64,000 nucleotides of DNA from Punctularia strigosozonata HHB-11173 SS5. Its lineage: Eukaryota > Basidiomycota > Agaricomycetes > Corticiales > Punctulariaceae. The notes under the pieces were generated by a model, which had not been told where the DNA came from, ran no database searches, and saw only the letters and a program-made list of their open reading frames with translations. A program made the translations under genes and the position numbers. Shown here one piece after another: positions 51,495 to 62,835 of the stretch. The stretch's first letter is position 1. Every line of letters starts with the position of its first letter. The stretch is from the NCBI RefSeq assembly GCF_000264995.1, contig NW_006767449.1:243805-307804 (forward strand). The letters are read 5' to 3'.

Positions 51495-53350
51495 ATGGCC
51501 CCTTCACTTCTCGTGTTCTACTATGGTCTAACCATTTTCTTGGGCAGTGCCACTGTTTTCTCGTCACCGGTTTCTCTCCCACTCGTTCATAGAGCACCTG
51601 CTTCGGGTGTTTCCAAACTTGATATAGTCCAACGTGGAATCGGATCTACGCCTAACAGGCCAAGGCGTGGTGCTAGGATACGGAGAGGCGATGTTACACT
51701 GTCTGAGCGCTCTCAAGGCCAGGCCTCGGAGAACCTAACAGAATGTGAATTTTCCACTTCTTTCTGCAATCTTCCAGCTTTGCTGAAATGATGCCTTGTG
51801 AAGTCTACGCGCAAATGTCCGATTGGGCGTACTATATCGACGCACGTGCTGTTCGCTTGAATTTGATCTGATACTAAGGTCACTCTCCAGGTCACGGTCG
51901 GAACGCCACCCCAACACTTTCTGGTGACAGCTGACACCGGAAGCTCTGACTTCTGGATTGGTGGCCCAGGGAGCTACGGCATGTCCCAGACATTTGACCC
52001 AACATCTTCGAGCTCGTACGAAGACAAGAACGAGCCCGTCTACATTCGGTTCGTATCGTCGTGATCCTCGCTATGCGAAGTACTGACGCCGCCCCCACGA
52101 TATAGATACGGATTGGGATCGTTCACTGGCACTGTGGGCATAGACACTGTTACCGTTGCTGGCTTCACCATTCCTGAGGCCGTTGTCGAGACGGGTCTCT
52201 CAACGTCCACCGCCTTCGGCTTCTCCGATATGTCAGGCATAATGGGGTTTGCGTGGGGTCAGCTGTCATCCTCGGGGCTCCAGACCTTCACGGAGCAACT
52301 AGTCTCGCAGAACATGCTGGCGGAGAACAAGTTTAGCGTCTATCTGGGACGTGCCCTCAACAACCTCACGCCCGATCAAGCAGCTTCAAATGGCACGATG
52401 CCTGCCGGCTCACTCACGTTTGGTGGAGTGGACAGCTCAACGGTAGGCATGCCTTTCAATGTGATATCAATACCAGACTCACACCCCATCCGTAACTTCG
52501 CCAGTACACAGGCGACATCGATTACTTCCCCATCGTGGCTGAACTGCACTGGGTAGTTCAAGCTGATGGAATATCCGTGAACGGCCAAGTAGTACCCGAC
52601 ACTAACGGAATCCAGGCTATGGTACGTGCTTCTGCCGAAACGCGCGATCAACACCTATTCAGATGCCAAACTTGCAGATGGACACAGGAACAGATCTCGT
52701 TGTCATGCCCGACAACATGTTTGACGCGGTCAGCAAGGCCATGGGTGCGACCGTCATCCAAGGCGCCGCCTACGTCGACTGCAGCTCGATGCCCACCAAT
52801 GTCGCGCTGCGCATCCAAAGCAAGGATTACCACTTCGCCCTCGAGGACCTTGTGCGCGGGGTTGTGGACATTAACAGCAAGACCCTTTCCCAGGAGTTCG
52901 GTTTCAAGGAAGGCACGCAAGTTTGTAAGCTGGCGTGGGAGGGCGGCCAGGATGACACCGAAGATGGCCAGACTCCGATGATTATCGTGCGCCCATATTA
53001 CTTTTCATAAGTTGTCCAGCTAGTGACACCGTGCCCCGCAGTTCGGCGATTACTTTTTGAAGGCTTGGACGTCGGTCTATGACATTGACAACAAGCAGGT
53101 CGGGCTTGCGGCCGCAGCCCCGGCATCCTCCCTCTCCACCATGTCCGACGTTGTCAACTTTTACCTCAAGCTTCAAGGTGCGGACACCTCGTCCAATTCT
53201 TCCACCAAGGCCACGGGCACCAGTTCTGCCGGTTCTTCTTCCGAAACCTCGGCGGCGGGTCGTGCTTCAGATGGGCTCGGTGGCATCCAGCTACTAACGC
53301 TAATCATGTCGTTACTCGGAGCCGCCTTGCTATCATGCCATCTGGTTTAA
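51495..53350 (+). CDS. pepsin-like aspartic protease with GPI-anchor-type C-terminus
   Basis: Secreted A1-family protease. The signal peptide is MAPSLLVFYYGLTIFLGSAT, followed by a basic propeptide (RPRRGARIRRGD). The first catalytic motif is TADTGSSDFW (about 51925), followed by a flap-type stretch (YIRYGLGSFTGTVG) and FSDMSGIMGFAW. The second catalytic motif is MDTGTDLVVMP (about 52680), then FGDYFLKAWTSVYDIDNKQVG. After the catalytic domain comes a Ser/Thr-rich stalk (TSSNSSTKATGTSS) and a hydrophobic C-terminus (LLTLIMSLLGAALLSCHLV), the plan of GPI-anchored yapsin-like proteases. At least five short introns are implied. The join between propeptide and VTVGTPPQ (about 51700-51890) was not resolved. 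It stands between F-box copies 1 and 2 on the opposite strand. Confidence 0.85.
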
Positions 53351-53672
53351 GTGCTATGTATCATGATGTATGCTTTGAGGAGGCGAGCTTCTTCACTTCA
53401 GTTTATATTATGGATTGCCATAAAGTGCAAATGACAGTACATGCACAGCCTAAACCTTCGCTGGAAACCGGCAGCAGCGCATCACTGAAAATGACATGTT
53501 CTGCTTCTGTAACCTCTGCTTGATCTGTTCCAAGACCAATTGAACGCTCCGTGGGCGGAAGGGAACGACGAGAAGGCGAAAGCTGGACAGCTCGGACAAG
53601 GAGATGGTGGTCCGTGGGATGGCGGCGAGACTTGTCCACGACGAAGGTGACGGTCTGACGCAGCCTTTGAGA

Positions 53673-54797
53673 CTATAGCGCAACATAGCCAAGCCGAGCC
53701 ATTTTGAGATTATGCATCGACATGCTCCACCCAAGGACCCGCTCCGCCACCGACGTACTCCAGTCCTCCAACATCTGCTCGAGCCCGTATTCGCCCTTTT
53801 TAGTCGGGAATATCACCAGCTTGCGTCCATCCGCGCCGTCGTCCTGCACTGTTTGTATTTGCTTCGCTAGAGCACGGAGGTCGGACAGCGTCGTAACGTG
53901 CGCCATGCCACTTGTCCCGCACCATCCCTGGACGGCGTATTCTCTGCTGTCGATCCACACGTTTTTCAGCATAGGGAGCCTCGCTGCATCCTCCATGGCC
54001 CTGCGCTCACGCTCTGACCCCGGTTTGAAGTGCGCGGGGATGAGAGGCGAGCGGCGCACCTCGGCATCGTCGATTATGACGGGCACGTCGAGCTGGATGC
54101 GGAGATACTCCGCCACGGCTCCGAATCGCACGCCGGACAGGCGGAGATGCGAGAGCGTGGCGTGGAACGGGCAAACCGAAAGCCTGTCCCAAAAGGGGGG
54201 ATTGTCCATGTTGACGGCCCAGCAGGAGGCGATGTGGAGGTGGGTGAGCGAGGGAAGCGGGGGCAGGTCCTCGGCAGACGGGCGAGATGAGAGAGAAAGA
54301 GCGGTGAGATGCGGGAAGGAGGCAGGACGCATGGTCTTCCTGGTGATGGGCCAAAAGTCGGAGAAAAGCGTGCGGACGGAAGGCGCGACGAGCACGAGGA
54401 GGAGGCTGGCGGCGGCTTCAAGCTCTCGGCGCTCCAGCTCCATTGCCTCGCTGACACCTAGCTTGGGACGTTCCTTCTCCGCCCCTTGATCCCCCGATTT
54501 ATGCGGAGAGAACCTCGTCATGAGCAAGTGTTCGACTGGGGGTAGCGTGGATTTTGGGCGCCCGACTTGAGCAGAGTCTTCGCATGCATTTGAGTTGCCA
54601 TGAACCAAGAGTTGCGCGGTGAGGGCGCCGATCTGTGCAACTCCTCGCACGACGATAGACCTATATCGGACAGACGCAGATACACGGCGTATACGACGGG
54701 ACGTAACGGATAAAGAACGTCCGGTGGTACCATCATCGGTGCAGGCAAGAGCAAGGATGATCACGAGGATTTCGTCGGGACAGCGGTTCATGGTCAT
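53673..54797 (-). CDS. F-box-like / leucine-rich protein, copy 2, intact
   Basis: Single-exon gene of 374 residues from MTMNRCPDEILV. The N-terminal F-box-like helix set (CPDEILVIILALACTDDG, GRSLSVTSRRIRRVSAS) is of the type common in Agaricomycete F-box proteins, which bring targets to SCF ubiquitin ligases. The middle contains leucine-rich-like strands (FPHLTALSLSSRP; LPPLPSLTHLHIASCWAV; HATLSHLRLSGVRFGAV), and the C-terminus has VTTLSDLRALAKQIQ. No substrate can be inferred. In-frame Mets lie upstream, but the chosen one is directly before the F-box and matches copy 1. Copies 1 and 3 flank it and are decayed, so this is the only one that looks functional. Confidence 0.7.
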   Translation of the reverse strand: MTMNRCPDEILVIILALACTDDGTTGRSLSVTSRRIRRVSASVRYRSIVVRGVAQIGALTAQLLVHGNSNACEDSAQVGRPKSTLPPVEHLLMTRFSPHKSGDQGAEKERPKLGVSEAMELERRELEAAASLLLVLVAPSVRTLFSDFWPITRKTMRPASFPHLTALSLSSRPSAEDLPPLPSLTHLHIASCWAVNMDNPPFWDRLSVCPFHATLSHLRLSGVRFGAVAEYLRIQLDVPVIIDDAEVRRSPLIPAHFKPGSERERRAMEDAARLPMLKNVWIDSREYAVQGWCGTSGMAHVTTLSDLRALAKQIQTVQDDGADGRKLVIFPTKKGEYGLEQMLEDWSTSVAERVLGWSMSMHNLKMARLGYVAL

Positions 54798-55184
54798 GCA
54801 GATATCTGAGAGGAAATGGATTGGTGTGGTGGAAAAAATCCAAGAAGGGCTGTTACATTTATGCGCGTGGGGGTCCGGGGCCGGCATACGTGCGATCCTG
54901 ATGAGTCGGGTGCTGATCATGAGAGCTTCGGTGAGTCAAACAGCATAGCGCGGCCGTGTCGCTGCGGTTCTGCTGCACTTATACGTCTTCCAAAGTTGGG
55001 GCAGCGAGAGGCATTGGCAAGAACAGATGGACACGAACGTGCTGAATCGCCCTTGCCTCAGAAGATACTGATAGAAGAGGCGGATCTATGAGCCCGGGCG
55101 ACGAAGAGAAAAATAAAGGGATACGCATACTAAACGGCGAAGCAGAGACGACGCCGGCACCAATGTCACCAACTCGCAAGGCTA

Positions 55185-56460
55185 TCAGGCGACCGTATCC
55201 TCTGCCCACGGCCCCTCGCCCCCGGCGACGTAGTCCAGCCAGTCCTTCATCAACTGCTCGAGCTCGTAGTGGCCCTCCCTGCTGCCGAGCATCACCAGAT
55301 TCCCTCCACCCTCGTCCGCGAGCTTGCGCCTCCGAGTTTGCCGCGCAAGAGACCAAAGGCCGCACGTATGGCGTGCGGCGTGCGTCCTTCCGGCCGTTCC
55401 GAAGGACCCCGTGGTGACGACCCGCTTCTCCTCGATCCACACGTTCCTGAGCTCCGCCGCCCGCCCGCTTCGCGCGCACTTCTTCGTTCGACCCGGGCGG
55501 AAACTCGGTCAAGGAGGGGGCGAGGCGCACGGTGTCGAGCAGTTCGCCGGGATCTTCGGGATCGACGGGCATGTCCAGCTGGAAGCGGAGGTACTGGGCC
55601 GCGTTGCCGCTTATCACGCCGGAGAAGCGGAGGTGCGACAGGGTGCCGTGCAGAGGGGAGAACGCAAGCATGTCCCACACGCTGGGCATGTTCCACATGC
55701 AGTAGAGCCCGGCGCTGGGACCAGGGATGAGGGCGCCGGGGTCGAGGGGGATGATGAAGACGCCGAGACAGGTGGTCAGGTGGAGGTGGGTGAGCGCGGG
55801 GAGGGGTGAGGGCAGGTGCGAGAGTGCCTCGGGAAAGCGAACATCAGGAAAAACCGGATTTGCTAAAAGCCTCCTAAAACGTACTAAAACGTGCTCATTT
55901 AGTGGCTTTAGAGGGTTTCGGTACCCAATAAGCGACTCTTTCGATAGTCCGCTTTTTCCTGATGAAGGGAGAGTGCGACGAGGCGCGGGAAGGAGACGTG
56001 CGGGGGGATGGCGGACGGCCAGTAATCGGTGAAAAGGGTGCGGAGGCTGGGGCCGACGAGCTGAAGGAAGACAAGAAAGGCGTGGGCTGCATCCCGACCT
56101 CCAGCGTCATCCTTGGGTACCATCGCGGACCGAGGTACTTTCTCCCGCTTGAGCGACTTCAACGGAGGACTCTTGATCGTCAACACCGCGCGAGACGTCA
56201 TCGGTACGAGCAGATGTTCCACTTTGAGGGTCCAGGGCGCCTTGGATTTCGAGGCGTGTGCGGGATCGCTGTTGCCGCATCGGGCGGCCAGCGGACGGAG
56301 AGAGACCGGTATTTGACGTGCGCGGAGACGCGATGGACACGGCGGGAGACCAAGGACAGGGAACGACCCGTGGCGCCGCCGTGGTCGCAGGCGAGGATGA
56401 AGATGGAGAGGAGTACTTCGTCGGGGCAGCTGTCAAGCCCAGTGGAAAGTGCGCCGATTC
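55185..56460 (-). pseudogene. F-box-like protein, copy 3, decayed, with MITE insertion
   Basis: The F-box-like segment at about 56440-56290 (CPDEVLLSIFILACDHGG, GRSLSLVSRRVHRVSAHVK) lacks a Met at the position used by copies 1 and 2. The frame then changes near 56215 before VEHLLVPMTSR and LVGPSLRTLFTDYW. The gene is interrupted by a 123 bp MITE (55842-55964). It resumes with MWNMPSVWDMLAFSPLHGTLSHLRFSG (in part: SPLHGTLSHLRFSG, YLRFQLDMPV) and changes frame again near 55460 before the C-terminal YELEQLMKDWLDYV. The order of parts is the same as in copy 2. It is a pseudogene unless heavily spliced. Confidence 0.65.
55842..55964. mobile_element. MITE-like element, 123 bp
   Basis: Ends are inverted repeats: CATCAGGAAAAACCGGATT on the left and, read inward from the right, CATCAGGAAAAAGCGGACT (two mismatches in 19). 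The inside is AT-rich (CTAAAAGCCTCCTAAAACGT) unlike the GC-rich gene around it. The target duplication is short and ambiguous (possibly TT or GAA-like). It has no coding capacity, so it would be moved by another element's transposase. Superfamily not assignable by eye. Confidence 0.7.
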
Positions 56461-56526
56461 GTGGGCAAACTCACGCAATGATAGCGCAGATGTCAGATTT
56501 TGAGCGAATACAGCGAATGAGAGACA

Positions 56527-56919
56527 ATGCCAGCGGATCAGCTGACATCTTTCCAAATTAGTGCATGCACGACGCCTGCGCAAGTGCCTGTCTTCGTCGC
56601 AAAAAGCACTCTCGCCTTCGATCTGAACTACTTCGCTGCCGCATCCAGCGTCCTGACTGTCTCCCCGTTGTACGCTGTTGGCTACGCGTCTGCGCATGCG
56701 GTCGGGGACTCCCGGCCAGGAGGTTTCCTCGATATTCCTGCAACACCACGAAAATCCGAAACTTGTTCGCCTGGATCCGACTGGAGCGAACCCGTCCAGA
56801 ACCGCCCCCCGGAGCACGCCTTCAAAGAGACAGAGGTTACTTGGGACGAAGAGGCACCTGATATAGGGAATGCAGAGGTGCGAACCCGGTCCGCGTCAAT
56901 CACAAACTCGCCGTTCTGA
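56527..56919 (+). CDS. Doubtful 130-residue ORF
   Basis: Open plus-strand frame beginning MPADQLTSFQIS and ending RSASITNSPF. Composition is protein-like in the second half (PATPRKSETCSPGSDW, TEVTWDEEAPDI), but there is no recognisable domain and a shorter antisense frame overlaps. Could be chance. Confidence 0.2.
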   Translation: MPADQLTSFQISACTTPAQVPVFVAKSTLAFDLNYFAAASSVLTVSPLYAVGYASAHAVGDSRPGGFLDIPATPRKSETCSPGSDWSEPVQNRPPEHAFKETEVTWDEEAPDIGNAEVRTRSASITNSPF

Positions 56920-57030
56920 CTCCATCCTGCACGACGTCAACGCATGCTGGGCACCCAACATATGCCGTCAACAGCATCTTCGTGTACGCAGATAGCTAGC
57001 AATATATCGCAGAGTCAATACAATGGCACA

Positions 57031-57038
57031 TACTACAT
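57031..57038. repeat. hAT target site duplication, left copy
   Basis: TACTACAT, identical to 61080-61087. Confidence 0.9.
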
Positions 57039-60000
57039 CAGTGTTGTGCAAGTCGGCGGCTAGCCGCATGTTAGCCGCAAGTCGATGACTTGGTGACTAG
57101 TCGGTGTAAGTCGCGACTAATAGGACCAGGTTGTGGGAGAGTCGGCGGCATCCCCGGCATCAGTATCGGCACGCGCGGAGTTGGAATTGTCCGGGCGAAA
57201 ACCGTGTCGCAGAAAGCGCAAGCATGTTGCGCATGTAGGTGGTAATACAACACGTTTATACATACACGTCAGTGAAGAAGTATATCCAACGATGTGTCAT
57301 CGGTATCATCCTCCCCCTGCGCATCCATATCAAGTAAATCATACAACTCGAGCTCACTGTCCAATCCGTACTCGAGGTTCCTTTCGTGATCCTCTGTCCA
57401 GTACATTTGAGAGTAGTTGAAAAGATCTGCAAGCTTGATGGGAGCATCAGTATCGCCATCGGTATCAGCGGATGTTGCTGGAGCTTCCCAATGATCTGTC
57501 GCTTCGTCGGAGAGCTGCAGAAGGCTCTCAACACAGCCAGCAGCAGTGGGATAGCCAGATTGGTCATCACTATGGCCAGCATCGAATTGCGTGCTGGTTG
57601 CTGAGGGTAGAGATGAACCATCTGCACGTTCGGATAAGGAGGCGCCAGCAGATGCTGTGGCTGGAGGTGTCGTGGTCGAAGTTGACGCGGTCGAAGCTGA
57701 CATGGCCAAATCCGAAGACGAAGCGGCAAAACCGGGAGTCCGATTTGGAATAAGCTGCCGTTTCAAGCGCTGCTTTGCGCCGAGGCGTGCATGCTCATCG
57801 CGAATACGCATCTTCAACTCCGCAAGATTGGTGAGCGGGTCCTTGCCCATCCTGTTGCGGAGTTTGGTGAGGATATTGCCGAACGTGCTAAAAAGCCTTT
57901 CACGAGATGCCAAGTTTGCGACAATGGATAGGACATGGCGAGCAAGTCGGTGAACAGGAGGGAGAAGACTTGCATTGCTTGCATGGGCAGGTTCGGCACC
58001 CTTCCATAGAGCAACTGGGTCAAGTTCGTGAGCCTGCGACAACATCAGCACTTGGAAGAATACGATGTCGAAGGGAATCAAATATACAGCACCAAGGGAT
58101 GCCTTTTCCCTACGAGCTGCCTGTACACCCTTGTCGACGATTGCGTAGTCGGAGAGACCATCAAGATAATCATATGTATCACGTTTGAGAATCGGAAAGT
58201 CAATTTCAAGCTGAACTGAGCCGCGGTCATGGCCAAAAAAACGGATCCAAAGACGTTTGAAGAGTAAGTAGACGGCCATTTTTGAGAATTTGATGGATGG
58301 TACGAAGGCCGTAGTCTTGAAGAATGGATTAAGAATAACAGCGGCAATGAAAACCCCCTGATCTGCTCGCTTCCACCGCTTTTCCAAGCTGGCGGTGATA
58401 GCTTCATGGATAGGCGCATCAACGGGGTCATTCAAGCGGGAGTAAATCCGATAGAGCCAAGCGAGTGTGAGCAGGATCCGGTCTAGGCGGCAGTGGTTGG
58501 ATTGAGCAATGTTCGTTGCGATTGCTAGAGGCTGAAGATGCAATTTCATTCTGTAAACTGGTTATTTGTGTGATTGGTTCCCGATAGATCACGTACCGAG
58601 CAAGGCTATGCCAAAAGAGCGAAGATTCAAGAATCCGAATGGCTTTCTCCGCACGCTCGGTGCCAGCACGATCGCTTCGGAGAGGCATGAGCTTGCTTGC
58701 ATCCCCGACACAGATGCGCTCCTTATCGTGTGCCAGCATCGTGTCCAGGGTGGGGCGAAGTTGAAGGAGCCGACGAAAAGCGAGGTAATGGCATGTCCAT
58801 CGGGTGATCACCGCGCGGAGAACGGTCAGAATCTGTCCGGAGCCAGTTGCCAGCCGAACTTGCTCTTGAATCATACGTATCTCCGCCAGAACAATAGTCT
58901 TGTTCCGCAACCAGCCAATGAGGAATTCCGCATCCTTTGCGAAAGACATAAATTCGGTATCTGCGCGGAAATAGTCTCCAGCAACAAGATTAATCTGCCA
59001 ATGTTGTAAGCCAAGCAGACGATTAATGATCATGTCAGGCAACTCACCTGGTGTGCGTAACAATCTGGGATTACAAGTCGGGGATGCTTTCTGCCGAACA
59101 TTTGAGGAGCAGCGCGTGCATCACCGCCGGCATCCGAAACAATTGCAACGACATTGACTCCGTAGATGTTCTGTGCATCCTCGTATGCTTGTTCGATGAG
59201 TGGCAGAAGATTGATGGCGAACTTCCGTTCTCCGGATATATCGTGGACGGATATGGTGAATATCTATTGCCAGGTTTGTATAAGTAGTGAGGTACGCAGT
59301 ATAAAGACGGACTCACTTCGCCCTTCGCATGGCCTTGAAACGGTAAAAGGTTTTGCTGGTTATTCCCAGTCCAAGCATCATACGCGATCGTACATTCGCC
59401 ATCCTTGACGCGGCTGACACAGCTGCGCCGATTTACTGCAACCTCTGCCGGAAGAATCCGGCTAGTTAGGGTCCGTCGGGAGAACAGACGGGCTGCAGGG
59501 ATGAAGTCCTCGACGAAAGCCTTGAATTCGAGGTTGTCCACCCAAGAGAGTGGGAGTCCTGCCGATGCGGTGATGCGCGCTATGCGAGATTCAAAACGCG
59601 CCTGCATAGCCCCATCCCATATCGGTGCTGTAACGCTGGGCAACGGAGATATGCCGCGTCGACGCCGCTTGCCAGCAACCACACGAAGATGCTCGGTGCC
59701 AGACGATGTCTCTGAGATAGGCGGTGGTGACCCGGCTGACGTAGAGCCATCGTAATACGCTATGGAGGGTGATGCGGAGCGTGACTGTCCGGCGTCGGAG
59801 CCATGTACAGAGGCTGGGCGTGAGATAGACTGCGGGAAGGAATATTCTTGACCGTGCAATGAGAAAACAGGAGGTGGTTGCGTATTGAGAAGAGTCGAGC
59901 TAAGATAACGTTGTGGTTGAGGTGACATAGGCGACGCAAGCTCGGCTTGAGCAGCTGATTGAATATCAGCGGGCCACCCGCACGGACAGAGGAGAAGGTG

Positions 60001-61079
60001 TCGTAGTAGATTCTGTTTCCGAGCTGCAATCCACGTCCCGGCTGTCTTAGCCTCATCAGGATCAAGGTCCCATTCTTATCGCGCTCCTGTTAGCATATGC
60101 ATAGCTACGTCAGAGACATCGAAACTCACCAAAACGTATAACTTCCTGTCGAGTTCGTGGCGCCTGGCGTACGCCGGACAGGACCTGCTGTGCATCTGAG
60201 GCAAGCTGTGCATCAACCCAGACGTCCTGACACTTCATACACCACGTCTTCGCTTTATCACCAGCAAACACATTCGGATTTGCGCGCCGGTTCTTCTGGC
60301 CCCTGTGGCTGCCAACGTAGTCGGGGTGGTTGTGAAAATGCGCCCGCCACCAGCCAAGATGCGAGTGAGAATCCGTAGAGGGTCCCGGGAGAACTGCAGC
60401 CATCGTATCCGAAGGGGATTGCGAGCTAAGGATGCAGATATGTTGTCAGACATTATATACTCGTGTCAGATCGTGGACTCACTGCATCCATGAACCCTCT
60501 CGATGCCTCCTGCCGCCTCCTCATTGCCTTCAGGGCTAAAGCAGCGAATTTAGACCGATATTATTCCAGCAATGTACACATGTGCTCTTACCTATTCAAA
60601 ACTCTGGCTTTGCCTCGGAGATCGAGCCATGGTTACAAGATACAATGAGCTAAGACCATACACTCATTCAGCACATGCTAATCAGTGGCTCCGAATAACT
60701 GGCGACTGACCACAGAAGATATTCCGGTTCCCATTCCTGGAGCACCGGCTCCGCCCACAGAGGTGATGTAGTTGGCACCGTATTGCCAGAGATCCTGTGC
60801 TTCCCTGCCCGAATGCTTTCGGGGAATCCACGGTCCGTATCCGGGCAGGTAGCACGTTGGGCATCAGATTCGTAGTCCGAGTCGTTGCGCGGGCACGCTC
60901 GTCCATGACGGACGACACGGAGTTCGAATCGCATGAAAGGGGACTTGCTGTATTTGGTCTATGGCTATGCTACTTGTACATCTCACGGCCGAGTCGGTCG
61001 ACTAGTCGCGGCAGGTCACTGGCTAGTCATCAAAGTCGTGACTTGCTCTAAGTTGAAAGTCGCGACTCGTACAACACTG
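57039..61079 (-). mobile_element. hAT DNA transposon, complete (4041 bp)
   Basis: Terminal inverted repeats CAGTGTTGTGCAAGTCGG (left) and, read inward from the right, CAGTGTTGTACGAGTCGC (3 mismatches in 18). The element is flanked by the perfect 8 bp direct repeat TACTACAT (57031-57038 and 61080-61087), the target-duplication length of hAT elements. Subterminal regions on both sides carry AGTCG-type repeats, including AGTCGCGACT at about 57109 and 61058 and GACTAGTCG on both sides. It encodes an uninterrupted transposase. It lies between the F-box cluster and the white-collar gene and does not disrupt a visible gene. Confidence 0.92.
57269..60403 (-). CDS. hAT-family transposase
   Basis: Cut-and-paste transposase. 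Five exons (60403-60130, 60074-59317, 59263-59048, 58994-58597, 58550-57269), all with GT-AG introns of 46-55 nt, join without a break to 975 residues. An N-terminal zinc-finger (BED-like) region has KTWCMKCQDVW and later RKQNLLRHLLLC. A Ser-rich linker with a nuclear signal (GKRRRRG) is followed by DNLEFKAFVEDFIPAARLF and the RNase-H-like core, with DGECTIAYDAWTGNN and VVAIVSDAGGDARAAPQMF (acidic residues). Next are PDCYAHQINLVAGDYFR, ITRWTCHY, and the hATC dimerisation domain (ANLASRERLFSTFGNILTKLRNRM). The tail is Ser/Thr-rich, then acidic. The first Met is the best guess. The intact frame and clean ends suggest recent activity or domestication; the TIRs favour the former. Confidence 0.88.
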
Positions 61080-61087
61080 TACTACAT
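61080..61087. repeat. hAT target site duplication, right copy
   Basis: TACTACAT, identical to 57031-57038. Confidence 0.9.
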
Positions 61088-62835
61088 CATACGCTCTGGG
61101 CCCATCAATTTTCAGAATAACGATACGCTTACTTGAAGATGATCATCTTGAATCTTCTGAGTCCCCATCTTCTGAGTCACGTGCCAGTTCCGACTCCCCC
61201 GAAGGGAAGGAGTTGGTTCTTTTTCCGACCACTTCGGTCACAGTGACAAATCCGTGACCCTCAGCCAAAGCGTGATGAAGGCGTGATAGAGCGTGATTTT
61301 GACTCTGGCGTGGGAGCGTGACAGCTGTAGGTGTGGGACTGCTTACATAAATATGGAGATCAGTTCAGGGATGAAACGGCCTTAGCCGCGGCAGTTTCCC
61401 ATGGTCCTTTGCCACTGATCGTGGGAGAAACAAGACTATTTACGTAATCATAGTCTCTCAAGGTTTGGCCAGTGGCTATACGTCGAAGCACCATGACACT
61501 TGCCTATTGGGGTACACACTGCTTGGTGCCGCCGCACTCCTTGATACAAACATTAATCCCGTATGAAGGACAAACCTGAAAGCCTTGATATAATACTTGG
61601 TGGTAGATTCATGCTTTAATATCCTAGATCCGAGTTTTCCAGTGAATCAAAGGAGTCGCTGATTTTGAAGAAATTGTTCACTTTTGCAGAGACCATGTTT
61701 CACCACAAGATGTGCCTGACTCGCTTCCAGTCCCGATCAGATAATCTCTAGAGAGCACTAATACATTTCTTCATATCTCTAGTACAGTTTTCATCAGTGA
61801 TGTGGGATCATCTGTGGTGCATCACAATTAAGAGACCATCCTCAAGAGCGGAAGGTGATGCACCAGCGCACGATGTGCCTTGGGAGTGTGTGAGATGCTC
61901 AATTCTGCCCAGATCTAATCCGAAGAAAAATGTACAATACGGTAGTAGTTAGTAGTTACCGAAGTTGTGGGTGGTCAAAAGAAGATGTGGTGTGCACACA
62001 GCGCAGGAGCCTGTCAGTTTTGAGTACATCAGCCAGTGCCTTTCCACTGTGGACCGGCGTTGTCTCCTGCCCGGGATCCTTTTCATGGGGGAGTCGGACG
62101 CGGCGCTTGGCGCCCCCTTACTCACGTACTGACTGCAGCGGCGCAGCAACGGGCGCGGTCAAGCTGCACAGCCCCTCGTCCAACTCAACAGCGCCAGCGA
62201 AGACATAGACGATGGGTTCACTCTCGCCATGGCCAAGGGCACGGGCCTTGGTAGAGTCATGCCGTTCTCTGAGCCTGCTCAGAGAATATGGGTTGGAAGA
62301 TGGGGTGTGCGTCTATAGCGGTTGTGCCCACCGTTGCAAGATGAACCCCCGGACAACCTGGCATGCCAACCCCCCAACGATCTACGTGTCCTCACAGTGC
62401 TGTGCGCATTTCGGATATGTTTGATATGCTGAGGGCATGGTATGTTCCGAGTTTTCCTCTTACCATTGTAAAACCAATGAGCTAATACTTGAATTCAGGT
62501 GTGACGTTGCACACAATCCACCTTGCCCCGTGCTCATCATACACCGAGCCACGCGTGCTCGTCGCCCACTACTTCCCCGCACACATCATCCAACCCATGT
62601 TCCAAGCCCACCCTTCCCACTTTCCAAACAGCCTACTCGAAGACGTGCTGCACCCGCTCTTGAAACCACAGGGCAGACGTTCGAAGATGCACCCTGGGCC
62701 CATTGTCGAAGACGCGCCTTCTTCGCGCACGCCCTTCTGTCAGCCAGGCGGACAAGGGGTAACCGGTGGGGCGTTATGGCCTCCCCTCGCGCGTTCGCCC
62801 TCCTCGCATGAAGTTCGGCCTCTGACCCCCCCGCC
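61088..62835. promoter_or_regulatory. Upstream region of the white-collar gene
   Basis: 1.75 kb without a convincing gene; open frames are short or shadows. At 61270-61321 the hexamer GCGTGA occurs four times (about 61270, 61281, 61291, 61316) with a GCGTGG at about 61308, a compact cluster that could bind a regulator. A CT-rich stretch lies directly before the start codon. Confidence 0.35.
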
